NCBI GenBank assembly: GCA_022843565.1
Contig: JALHNK010000012.1
Location: forward strand, 1 to 40,399
Direction of reading: 5' to 3'
Source: Phycisphaerales bacterium
GTDB taxonomy: Bacteria; Planctomycetota; Phycisphaerae; Phycisphaerales; UBA1924
DNA length: 40,399 bases
The notes under the pieces were generated by a model. That model was given only the letters and a program-made list of their open reading frames with translations. It did no database searches and was not told the DNA's origin. Positions 7,423 to 16,700 of this stretch are shown in pieces (the first letter of the stretch is position 1; every line of letters begins with the position of its first letter). Position numbers and translations under genes: made by a program.

Positions 7423-8745
7423 ATGCTCAAGCACCTCACGACACTTCGCAACTGGATCGAGCCGGGAACCGCGAGCGCCGGTTGGATTGCGTGGCTTGTC
7501 GTTGCGATCGGCGCGTTTGCTGTCGGCGCGACGAGCAAGACGAACTCGGTGACGGACAACTATCGCAGCGCGGCCCACGCGTGGCTGCACGCCGAGCCGA
7601 TGTACTTTCCCGGTGGCGATGGCTGGCTGTACCCGCCGCAGAGCGCGCTGTTGTTTGTACCGGTGGAGTTGATGCCCCGGTGGCTTGGCGAGGGGCTGTG
7701 GCGCTGCGCGTGGGTGATGCTGATGGCCTGGGGTGTCTGGCGGCTGACGCGATTGGCAAATGGGCTGGCGTGGCGAGACGCGGCGGCTGACATGGTGAGC
7801 GTGTTCCGGCGCGATCTGACCTCGCCGGGAGCGCTGGAGGCGGAGCGGGCCGGGCGTGCGAGTTCCGTGGATTTGTACTTTCTCGTGACGTTGCTCACGA
7901 TCCCGGCGTGCCTCGGGAGCATTCAGAACGGCCAGACGAACATGCCGCTGGGCGCTGCGATCGTGCTTGCGTGCGTGAGCGTGGCGGAGCGGCGGTGGTG
8001 GTGGTGCGTGGGGTGGTGCATGTTCGGGCTGGTGTGCAAGCCGCTGATGGTGGTGCCGATGTTGCTTGTGGTGGCGTGCTGGCCACGGGCGTTGGTTGGG
8101 CGGATGGCGGGGGGGCTGATTGTGTTCGCGTTGCTGCCGCTCATTCACCTTGACCCTGGCTACGCGATCGGGCAGTACGAGGCCGGCGTGAAAAAGGTCT
8201 TGGAAGCCGGCGAGCTGCGCACGCGGCTGTTTGCCAACCTGCCGGGGATGCTCGCGGAGTTTGGCGTCGCGGTCCCCGAGGGCGTGATGACCGCGGTGCG
8301 CGTCGGGAGCGCGGGGATTGTGCTGGGGCTGTGCTGGCTCAGTGCCCGCCGGGATGGCGTCGGGCGGGCGGCGCTGGTGACGCTGGCGCTGTCGGCGGCG
8401 TACTTGATGCTGATGAACCCGCGGACCGAGGGGAACTCGTATTGCGTGCTGGGGCCCGCGCTCGCGGCGTGGGCGGGGCTCTGGTTGGCGGGGCCGCGGC
8501 GCGGTGCGATCGACTCGGTGATCGCGGGGCTGCTCGTCGTCGGGTGTGTGCAGCTGGGCGTGGCGCACCTGATCTCCGGGCCGGTGTTCGGGCGGGGCAA
8601 TGACCTGACGCTGCGGCCGTTGGTGGCGCTCGTGTTTGGCGCGCTGGTGGCTTGGCAGGTGGCCTCGGAGCGCGTGTTCCTCACGAAATGCGGGGGATTG
8701 CGCGGGTCAGGCGATGGCGAGCGAGGAAATACACTCCAGAGTTAG
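7423..8745 (+). CDS. GT87-type polytopic membrane glycosyltransferase
   Basis: A 440-residue integral membrane protein with about ten hydrophobic segments, starting with GWIAWLVVAIGAFAVGA. It has the features of the GT87 (DUF2029) family of polyprenyl-phosphate-sugar-dependent transferases: a first periplasmic loop with DNYRSAAHAWLHAEPMY and WLYPPQSALLF, then GSIQNGQTNMPLGAAIVLAC, a VCKPLMVVPMLLVVA segment, and a late MNPRTEGNSYCVLGPALAAW. The enzyme would add a sugar, often mannose, to a lipid-linked or periplasmic glycan. It follows the deacetylase by 67 bases on the same strand, so the three genes probably form one glycan-building cassette. The family call rests on loop motifs and topology. 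The donor and acceptor are unknown. Confidence 0.8.
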   Translation: MLKHLTTLRNWIEPGTASAGWIAWLVVAIGAFAVGATSKTNSVTDNYRSAAHAWLHAEPMYFPGGDGWLYPPQSALLFVPVELMPRWLGEGLWRCAWVMLMAWGVWRLTRLANGLAWRDAAADMVSVFRRDLTSPGALEAERAGRASSVDLYFLVTLLTIPACLGSIQNGQTNMPLGAAIVLACVSVAERRWWWCVGWCMFGLVCKPLMVVPMLLVVACWPRALVGRMAGGLIVFALLPLIHLDPGYAIGQYEAGVKKVLEAGELRTRLFANLPGMLAEFGVAVPEGVMTAVRVGSAGIVLGLCWLSARRDGVGRAALVTLALSAAYLMLMNPRTEGNSYCVLGPALAAWAGLWLAGPRRGAIDSVIAGLLVVGCVQLGVAHLISGPVFGRGNDLTLRPLVALVFGALVAWQVASERVFLTKCGGLRGSGDGERGNTLQS

Positions 8746-8916
8746 ACGTTGACTCTCTGTCTGGCCGATGCTTCAATTACGTGCTCGGGCTGATAGGCCG
8801 GGCCGCACCGGACGCGCCGCCTTGTATCCTGTCGTTGCCCACGCTGATTCGCGAGATGATCTCCGGCCCTGCTCGCGGCGTATCACTCATGTCTTCCTGC
8901 CCGCACGGAGCCGCCA

Positions 8917-9348
8917 ATGCCCGCCTTTCCCTCCGCATCCCCCAGTTTCACTGTTCAGACGCTCGGTTTCATCCAGAACATCGGGCCGTTCGAGTGGATG
9001 ATCATCCTGGTCGTGATGCTGCTGCTCTTCGGGCGGCGGTTGCCTGAGGTTGGCAAGTCCTTGGGCAAGGGCATCATCGAGTTCAAGAAGGGCATCAAGG
9101 GCGTGGAGGATGACGTCGAATCGCAGTCCTCAGCGCGACCGGCCCAGGCGGCACCGCAGCAGCTTCCGCCCGGTCAGCCCCAGCAGGCTCCGTGGCCGCA
9201 GCAGAACCAGCACGCACAGCAGTACCCGGCCCAGCCGTACCCCGCGCAGCAGGGACCGGCCGGCACGTACCCGGCTCAGCAGCCGTACCCGCCTCAGGGT
9301 TATCCGATGGGCGGCCCGGGCATGGCACCGCCTGCGGCGCCGCAGTGA
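8917..9348 (+). CDS. tatA: Sec-independent protein translocase component TatA/E with long PQ-rich tail
   Basis: A 143-residue TatA-type protein of the twin-arginine translocase, which exports folded proteins across the inner membrane. After about 20 N-terminal residues comes the single membrane helix, EWMIILVVMLLLFG, then the FG hinge and the amphipathic helix RRLPEVGKSLGKGIIEFKKG. These match TatA closely. Residues about 70-143 are a low-complexity tail of Pro, Gln, Ala, Gly and Tyr with repeats such as YPAQPYPAQQ, absent from typical TatA proteins of 60-90 residues. A GGAG lies 6 bases before the ATG at 8917. No tatC is seen in this window. TatA rather than TatB is favoured by the short amphipathic helix. 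Confidence 0.9.
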   Translation: MPAFPSASPSFTVQTLGFIQNIGPFEWMIILVVMLLLFGRRLPEVGKSLGKGIIEFKKGIKGVEDDVESQSSARPAQAAPQQLPPGQPQQAPWPQQNQHAQQYPAQPYPAQQGPAGTYPAQQPYPPQGYPMGGPGMAPPAAPQ

Positions 9349-9349
9349 T

Positions 9350-9403
9350 CGGGCGTTCAATTTATTGCCGCGGAGTTGATCGAACGCCCGGATGACGGGC
9401 GTT
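9350..9403 (+). promoter_or_regulatory. Two overlapping, mutually exclusive hairpins after tatA
   Basis: The segment 9382-9390 (GAACGCCCG) can pair perfectly with 9350-9358 (CGGGCGTTC), leaving a 23-base loop. Alternatively AACGCCCG (9383-9390) pairs with 9396-9403 (CGGGCGTT) around a 5-base loop. The two stems share the middle segment and cannot form together. The first begins right after the tatA stop codon. No U tract follows, so a simple intrinsic terminator is not proven. Confidence 0.45.
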
Positions 9404-9578
9404 TGGTGGCGTTTGCGTCCGCCGCGTGGCTGAGCCTTCGGCAGCTACTGGGCCGGTGCTTCGATCGCGGGCGAGTACCGCACGGACACGACGGCATCGT
9501 GGCGCGGGGCGTGCCAAAGAGATCGTCGCAGACCGGCGCACGTCGCCGACCTCGTGTACATGGAACTACGCTTGCGGC

Positions 9579-12095
9579 ATGGCGACGCGAGCGAGCTTCG
9601 GACGTGGACTGTGCGTGGTGTTGTCAATGGTGTGTGCGTGGGTGCTGATGCCGGCGCGTGCGTCGGCGGAGGCGAACCCGACGCCGCCGAACGCGAACCC
9701 AAGCGAGGGGAGAAAGCCGCCGACGCGCCCGAAGCCGAAGCTCACGGCGCCGGAACGGCGCGACCCGGCAATGGCCGAGCCGCCCGAAGCGCCGCCGGTG
9801 AAGCCGCGCGTCGGGCCGGCGCTGCCTGTTGTTCTGGTTGACCGAGACAACGTGCGGATCGAGTCCTCGTGCGTCATCAAGATCCCGGCGGACACGATCA
9901 TCGTCGATAGCGACGGCGACGGCGTGATCCAGGTCGTCAAGCCCGATGTTATCGTCGAGTTCGAGCGGGGCTCCGTCCTGCGCGGAGCGATGGCGCAGGC
10001 CGACCCCGAGATGCGCCGCGGCGTCGGCGTGCGGGTGCAGGGTGTCAGTGGCGTGGTGCTGCGCAACGTGCAGGCCGAGGGGTATCTCGCCGGGGTCTTC
10101 GCGACGCGGACCGACGGGCTGGTGGTGGAGAGCTCGTCGTTCCGCGAGCTGCGCCGGGATGTGCTGAAATCCACGCCGCAGGGCGAGGATGCCAGAGACT
10201 GGCTGTGGCCGCATCGCAACGACATCAACGAGTGGCTGACGAACTACGGGGCGGCGGTGTATATCGAAGACTCGCAGGGCGTGACTGTTCGCGACGTCAC
10301 GGTGCGCAGCAACCAGAACGGCATCGTGCTGGATCGCGTGACAAAGTCCAAGGTCTACGACAACGACTGCTCGTTCCTCACTGGCTGGGGTATCGCGATG
10401 TGGCGGTCCAGCGACAACCTCATCGCCCGGAACTCATTGGATTTCTGCGTGCGGGGCTACTCGCACCAGATCTACAACCGCGGGCAGGATTCCGCCGGGC
10501 TGCTCATGTTCGAGCAATGCTCGCGCAACATCATCGCCGAGAACTCCGCGACGCACTGCGGCGACGGGCTGTTTGTCTTCGCAGGGAACGAGGCGCTCGG
10601 CGAGAACGCGCCGCCCGGTATGACTGTCGATTCCGCCGGCAAGGGCTGCAACGAGAACCTGATCATCGGCAATGACTTCTCGTACAACGCGGCGCACGGC
10701 GTCGAGCTCACGTTCTCGTTCAACAACCGCATCGTGAGCAACCGCCTGGTCGGCAACGCGATCTGCGGCATCTGGGGCGGCTACAGCCAGAACACGCTGA
10801 TCCTGGCCAACACGATCACGCACAACGGCATCGAAGGTGCCCGAGAGGGCGGCGGCATCAACATCGAGCACGGGCACGCCAACACGATCGCGCAGAACAT
10901 CATGGGCAACAACACCGTCGCGATCTCGCTGTGGTGGGACGACGACGCGAAGCTCCTGCAATCTCCGTGGGCCAAGGCGAATCACAAGGGCTCCAGCGAC
11001 AACCGCGTGCTTGCGAACTCGTTTGCCAACGAGTTGGTGCCGCTTCGGCTGCGCGTGTCAACGGCCACGCGCGTTGGCGCGAACACCTATGAAGAATCAC
11101 CCGAAGCGGTGGACCGCGACGAACGTTCCGACGTGATCGCGCCGGAGCCCGGTGAGGCCGCTCCGGAGTTTGATGTGCCCGTGGCCAAGGACCTGCCCGG
11201 CGAGCGAGCCGCGGTCGGCGGTCGGCGGGCGCTCGAAGGACGCGAGAACATCATCCTGACGCGCGACGGCCCGTGGGACCACGTGCGCACGCTTGTGCGG
11301 CTGTTCAAGAGCACGCCCGACAGCGACGAGTATGAGGTCTACCGGCTCGCCGATCGTGCGGTGGTGAACATCATCGGCATGAGCGATGACACGCCCGCGG
11401 AGCTGGTCCCCGAGGCGAACCTGGACTATCCGCTGGCGGGTGAGCGTTTCCGCCGTCTGTTGGTCACGGCGCCGGGGCCGGGCATCTATCCGTATCGCCT
11501 GACGTTCGACGGGCGCGGTTTCAAGGCGTCGATTCCCGGTGTGCTCAACGCCGTGAAGTGGGACGCGACGTTCTTCGTGCTGGATGACACCTTCGCAAAG
11601 GCGGTGGGGCCGGACGAACGCCGGGCCGCGTTTGACGCACTCGCGGCGGCTGCGAGTGGCAAGCTCAAGTCGAGCCAGAAGCCGTTCATCGCCGGCTCAT
11701 GCGCGCAAGCGGAGCTTCGGACGCTGGACTTGCCGTTTGGTGTCGGCGGGCCCGGCGAGCTCAAGCTCGATCCGGGCGTGACCGAGGCGGCACTGCCCGC
11801 GGACAACTTCGCCATGGTCGCGACGACGAAGCTGAAACTGCCGCCGGGCTCGTATCGCGCGACGTTCGCGTTCGACGATGGCCTGGAGCTGACGATCACC
11901 GTCGGTGAAGGGGCGGACGCCAAGACGATGGTCTTCGGCGGCGAGTGGGGTCGGAGCGAGCCGGTGAACAACGTCGCGGACTTCGATGTTCAGGGGGCGG
12001 CCAAGCAGGGGGTGCCGGTGACGATGAGCATCAAGTACTATGACGTGGACGGACCGGGGGTGCTGCAACTGCGATTCCTGCCGAACTGGCGGTGA
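9579..12095 (+). CDS. Secreted right-handed parallel beta-helix protein
   Basis: A large exported protein (about 838 residues). The ATG at 9579 gives a clear signal peptide, with a VVLSMVCAWVLMPARASA core. A Pro/Lys-rich linker (residues about 30-75) follows. Residues about 100-500 are a series of short repeats typical of parallel beta-helices of the NosD/pectate-lyase type, with Asn-rich turns such as VRSNQNGIVLDRVTKSKVYD, NLIARNSLDFC and NTLILANTITHNGIEG. The C-terminal 300 residues form two further beta-rich regions, ending in a possible jelly-roll-like domain (SYRATFAFDDGLELTITVGE). Such folds usually bind or cleave polysaccharides at the cell surface, but no catalytic set is recognisable. 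It is a single-gene unit flanked by gaps of 230 and 100 bases. An upstream GTG at 9426 would bury the signal peptide and is rejected. Confidence 0.8.
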   Translation: MATRASFGRGLCVVLSMVCAWVLMPARASAEANPTPPNANPSEGRKPPTRPKPKLTAPERRDPAMAEPPEAPPVKPRVGPALPVVLVDRDNVRIESSCVIKIPADTIIVDSDGDGVIQVVKPDVIVEFERGSVLRGAMAQADPEMRRGVGVRVQGVSGVVLRNVQAEGYLAGVFATRTDGLVVESSSFRELRRDVLKSTPQGEDARDWLWPHRNDINEWLTNYGAAVYIEDSQGVTVRDVTVRSNQNGIVLDRVTKSKVYDNDCSFLTGWGIAMWRSSDNLIARNSLDFCVRGYSHQIYNRGQDSAGLLMFEQCSRNIIAENSATHCGDGLFVFAGNEALGENAPPGMTVDSAGKGCNENLIIGNDFSYNAAHGVELTFSFNNRIVSNRLVGNAICGIWGGYSQNTLILANTITHNGIEGAREGGGINIEHGHANTIAQNIMGNNTVAISLWWDDDAKLLQSPWAKANHKGSSDNRVLANSFANELVPLRLRVSTATRVGANTYEESPEAVDRDERSDVIAPEPGEAAPEFDVPVAKDLPGERAAVGGRRALEGRENIILTRDGPWDHVRTLVRLFKSTPDSDEYEVYRLADRAVVNIIGMSDDTPAELVPEANLDYPLAGERFRRLLVTAPGPGIYPYRLTFDGRGFKASIPGVLNAVKWDATFFVLDDTFAKAVGPDERRAAFDALAAAASGKLKSSQKPFIAGSCAQAELRTLDLPFGVGGPGELKLDPGVTEAALPADNFAMVATTKLKLPPGSYRATFAFDDGLELTITVGEGADAKTMVFGGEWGRSEPVNNVADFDVQGAAKQGVPVTMSIKYYDVDGPGVLQLRFLPNWR

Positions 12096-12195
12096 GTTTC
12101 GAGATTTGAGGAGGATTCGCCGGTGCGAATGCTCACGCCGACCCGTCGTTTGAACCGATACCGTTCGATGTTCGGACGGCACTCAAGGAACGCTC

Positions 12196-13611
12196 ATGCG
12201 ATACTGTGACCTGTGTGTGATCGGCTCGGGCCCCGGCGGACAGAAAGCGGCAATTCAAGCCGCGAAGCTCGGCAAGGACGTGGTGATCGTCGAGAAGATG
12301 GACGTGGTCGGCGGCGTTGCGATCAACACCGGCACGATCCCCAGCAAGGCCCTGCGCGAGGCGGTGCTGGCGGTCAATCAGGTCGAAAACGTGATGGCGT
12401 ACGCCAAGGACCAGTTCCTGACGCGCGAGAACAAACTCGAGCGTCTCACCTCCGCGACCAATCGCGTCGTGCGTGCCGAGGTTGATCTCACGCGTCAGCA
12501 ACTGGTCGCCAACCAGATCGAGATCATCAAGGGGCATGGGAGCTTCGTCGATTCCAAGACCGTGAACGTGGACGGCCCGCGCGGCGTTGAGCAGGTCCAC
12601 GCCGAGCACATTCTGATCGGCGTCGGCACGACGCCCGCCAAGTCGCCCGGCGTTGAGTTCGACGGCGTGAACATCATCACCAGCGATGAGGTGCTGAAGC
12701 TGCCGGCGCTGCCGCGCAGCATGATCATCGTCGGCGGCGGTGTGATCGGCACGGAATACGCGTCGATGCTCGCGGCCCTGGGCGTGCGCATCACGCTCAT
12801 CGAGGGCCGCCCTCGATTGCTCGAGTTCATCGATGCCGAGATCAGCGAGGCCCTGCAGTATCACCTGCGACAGATGGATTGCACGCTGCGCCTCGGCGAG
12901 AAGGTCGTCAGCATCAAGAAGGTCGCGGCGCCCGCGGGCTCACGCAGCGATGACGGCGTCCTGGTGCAGGCGACGCTCGAATCGGGCAAGGTCATCACGG
13001 CCGACTCGCTTCTCTACGCGATCGGCCGTCAGGGCGCAACCGCGGGGCTGGCGCTGGAAAAGGCCGGCCTGGACGCGGACAACCGCGGCCGCATCAAGGT
13101 CGATGCGAACTACCGCACGAAGGTCCCGCACATCTACGCCGTCGGTGATGTCATCGGCTTCCCGGCCCTGGCCTCGACGAGCATGGAGCAGGGGCGCGCC
13201 GCGGCCCAGGACATGTACGGGATCAAGCACGAGAGCGCAGCGGAACTGATCCCCTATGGCATCTACTCGATCCCTGAGATCTCCATGGTCGGCTGGACCG
13301 AAGAGGCGCTGACCAAGGACAACGTGCCGTACGAAGCGGGCATTGCGCAATACAAAGAGATCGCCCGCGGGCAGCTCTTGAATGATCAGGTTGGCATGCT
13401 CAAGCTGCTGATCCATCAGGAGACGCACGCGCTGCTGGGCGTTCACGCCATCGGCACCAACGCGACCGAGCTGATCCACATCGGTCAGGCGGTCATGGCC
13501 TTCAAGGGCACGGTCGAATACCTCGTTAACGCGGTGTTCAACTATCCCACGCTCGCCGAGTGCTACAAGGTCGCGGCGTTGAACGGGCTGAACAAGCTCC
13601 GCCGGTCGTAG
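12196..13611 (+). CDS. sthA: Soluble (Si-specific) NAD(P)+ transhydrogenase
   Basis: A flavoprotein that moves hydride between NADPH and NAD+ in the cytoplasm, balancing the two pools. The 471-residue protein has the FAD-binding Rossmann motif VIGSGPGG (residues 8-15), then GGVAINTGTIPSKALREAV. This is the position of the redox-active CxxxxC in dihydrolipoamide dehydrogenases, but both cysteines are absent, which is diagnostic for SthA/UdhA. The NAD(P)-binding fold is SMIIVGGGVIGTEYASMLAA, followed by the second FAD contact HIYAVGDVIGFPALAS and the dimerisation domain (LLGVHAIGTNATELIHIGQAV). AAGGAA lies 6-7 bases before the ATG. The gene stands alone and converges with smc, 128 bases away. 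Confidence 0.93.
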   Translation: MRYCDLCVIGSGPGGQKAAIQAAKLGKDVVIVEKMDVVGGVAINTGTIPSKALREAVLAVNQVENVMAYAKDQFLTRENKLERLTSATNRVVRAEVDLTRQQLVANQIEIIKGHGSFVDSKTVNVDGPRGVEQVHAEHILIGVGTTPAKSPGVEFDGVNIITSDEVLKLPALPRSMIIVGGGVIGTEYASMLAALGVRITLIEGRPRLLEFIDAEISEALQYHLRQMDCTLRLGEKVVSIKKVAAPAGSRSDDGVLVQATLESGKVITADSLLYAIGRQGATAGLALEKAGLDADNRGRIKVDANYRTKVPHIYAVGDVIGFPALASTSMEQGRAAAQDMYGIKHESAAELIPYGIYSIPEISMVGWTEEALTKDNVPYEAGIAQYKEIARGQLLNDQVGMLKLLIHQETHALLGVHAIGTNATELIHIGQAVMAFKGTVEYLVNAVFNYPTLAECYKVAALNGLNKLRRS

Positions 13612-13739
13612 TTCGCTTCGCGGTCACGCGGCGAGTGGCCCGTCCGCCACACCTGCGATCGCGCCACCGCGCACCCGCTCCCCCGCAGACATCACACAGG
13701 CCTGGCAGCCTCGCGACACGCGACGCCGAATCGCGGACT

Positions 13740-16700
13740 TCACTCGCCATTGAGTGCCGGACTCTGCGCGTCGCGGCTTTCTTCCAGCAATCCCGCGAGC
13801 CCGCGGCGCAACGCGCCCGGCTTGGCCTTGCGCGGCTGCTCGATCGTCTGCGTCGCAGCGCCGGTTGGTGACGAGCCGATGGCCAGCTCGCCCGCTTCGG
13901 CGCTAACGGTGGCGCGTGATCGCGTGGGTCGCTCGCCGGGCGTGTCGGTGGTCTCGCGGATGCGGCCGTCGGGACCGACCTGGTCGATCTTGACGGCGAC
14001 GCGCTTGGAGACGCCCCGTTCCTGCATGGTGACACCGTAGAGCTGATCGCCCTCGTGCATGGTGCGTTTGTGGTGGGTGATCACGATGAAGTGCGAGAGG
14101 TCCGTGAACTGACGCACGACTTTGCAGAAGCGATCGACGTTGGCGTCGTCCAGGGCGGCGTCCACTTCGTCCAGCACGCAGAAGCACGCGGGCTTGCTGC
14201 GGAAGATGGACATCAGCAGTGCCACGGCGGTCATGGACTTTTCACCGCCGGAGAGCTGGCTGATGCTGCGGGGCTCCTTGCCCGGTGGCTTGGCGATGAT
14301 CTCGATGCCGGATTCGAGCCAGTCGGTCTCGTTCGTTTCGACGCCGTCGCGGACGACGGGCATGAGCTTGACCTCGGCCTTTCCGCCGCCGAACAGACGG
14401 CGGAACATGCCCGACTCGCCGGCGAAGTGCTCGCACACCTGCTCGAACGTGCTCTTGAAACGCTCGCGGCTGGCGGTGTTCAGCTGCTCGATGAGCGAGC
14501 GCAGATCCTTCCCGGCGCGATCCAGATCGCCGACCTGGGCCGCGAGGGCTTCGTTACGACCGGCGAGCTGAGTCTCTTCCTCGATCGAGTCGAGGTTGAC
14601 GTTGCCGAGCTTCTTGATCTCGCCCTTGAGCTCGTCGACACGCTTGGTGCCGAACTGGCCGTCGATGCGCGAGATGACAAATCGGGGCTGCTGCTCGGTG
14701 CTGTCGGTCTCGGCGTCGCTGGCGTCCGGCGCGTCGTCGCTGAGCATGGCCTCGTATTCCGCGTGCAGGGCCGCGATGTTCTCGCCGAGCTCCTCGCCGG
14801 CGCGATCTTCCAGCGCCTCGCGCTTGACCTCGGCCTCGCGTTTGGCGACTTCAAGGCTGTGCCAATCACGCTCGATATGCTGCGACGCCTCGCGAGCGCC
14901 GACGAGCTGCTCCGAGAGCGCCGCGCCCTCGCGAGAGAGCTGAGCGACCAGTTCGCTCGCCGCGGCTTCCTGCGCCGACGCGACCACGAGCGCCGCCTGG
15001 GCGGCCTGCTGGTCCTTCAGCGCCTCGCTGGCGGTGGCATTGTGCTCGACGAGTGCCCCCTCTCGTGCACGCACGGACTGTTCGAGGTTCCCGATCCGGC
15101 GGCGCTGCTCGTCGCACGCCTGCTCCAACCGCTGGCGTTCTCGACGAGCGCTGGAGAGCTGCTCGGCGAGCCGGCCGGCGGAAACCTTCGCCTGCGTCAT
15201 GCGCTCCGAGCCGGTGTCGAGCTGAGCCTGCACGCCGGACATCTGCCGCTCGATCTCGTGGCACACGCTGGTCTGCTCGATGTACAGCCGCTGCAACCGC
15301 TCGGCCTTGGCGCTCAGCTCCGCCCGCTCCTGATCCAGCGCACGCGACCGCTCGGTGAGCTGCTCGATCTCGTCGCTCAGCACCGTCTGCTCGCGGGCCA
15401 GTCGCTCGGTCTCGCGGGTCAACTGATCGAGCTTGGATTCGTCCTGATCCAGCGCGCGACGCTCGGCCACGAGCTGCGCCCGCGCGCCGGTCAGTGCTTC
15501 GGTGATCGCAGAGGCCTCAGCATCCACACCGGCGAGCTGCGCACGCTCGGATTCGACAGCCTCGCGCAGTGATTCAAGCTGGGTGCCGAGGGCCTCAAGC
15601 TCGCTGCGGCGTTGCAGCACGCCCGGGGCCGCGACGGTGCTGCTGGAGTCCTCGCTCTCGCCTGCGACATCGACCGGCCCGGCCATGACGCGACCGTCGG
15701 GCTCGATGATGCTGCCGTCTTCGCAGACGAAGCGGCAGGCGCTGGCGTCAGCGGCAAGCAGCGCAGCGACCATCATCGCCGATTCGAGATCCCGCACGCG
15801 GAACGTCCGGCCAAGCAGCCGATCCAGCAGCGACGAAAGCTGCGAATTGTCCTGTGCATCATCAATCTGGCGAACCCTTGCCAGGTCACGCACGCGTTGG
15901 ACGTTCGGCACGTTGCTCAGTCGCTCGGCGATCCGGGCATCGGCGTCGGCGTCGATCGGTGCCAGCGGTGCGATCGTGACGAATCCGACGCGCCCGGGGA
16001 GCTTTGCAATGTCGCCGGGGTTGGGCATCGTTCCGAGCGTGTCAACCACGAGCGACTGGAGGCTGCTGCCCAGCGCCTGTTCGACGATCGAGGCGTGCTC
16101 GGCCTGGGCATCGATCAGGTCGCTGAGTACGCCGCGAACGCTGGCGAATCCTTCGGAGGCCTGGCGCATCTCCAGCACCCGGCGCACCGCCTGCCCAAGG
16201 CCCGCGCGGCTCTGCACCATCTCCTGCAGCGTGGCCCGCCTGGAATCAAGACGAGCGAAGGACTGATCAAGCTCACCGAGGTGGTTGGCCCGCGCGCGAC
16301 GATCGGTCGCCAGACGCCCTGCGTTCTCGGTGAGTTCGGCGACGCGGGCTTCGAGGGCGGCGTGGGCGGCGCGCCGTGCGTCGCGAGATCGCGTGGTTGC
16401 GTCGCGCTGCTCGGCGATGCGGGCTCGCTCGCTCTGATTGCCGGTGGCTCGGGAACCGAGCCGCCCGAGCTGATCAGACAGCACCGCGGCCCGGCGCTGG
16501 TCCTGATCCACCGCGGCGAGCAAGCCCGCCCGCTCGCGATCGATGTTGCCGGCGCTGGCACGTTCCTGCGTCAGCTTGCCTCGCAAGGCGCTGATGGACT
16601 CGTTGAGCGTGTTGCGCTCGGTGCCGAGTTGAGTGAGCGCCCGCTCGGCTTCGCTGAGTTGCTCGCCCAGCGCCGCGATCTGGTCGCGCGTGTCGATCTC

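Noticed and set aside
7078-8568. Long minus-strand open frame opposite the GT87 gene
   Set aside because: The product is Arg/His/Pro/Gln-rich low complexity, while the plus strand has a membrane protein with family motifs.
14055-15572. A 505-residue plus-strand open frame opposite smc
   Set aside because: It is antisense to the coiled-coil region of SMC and has no recognisable domain. Long antisense frames are expected at this GC content.
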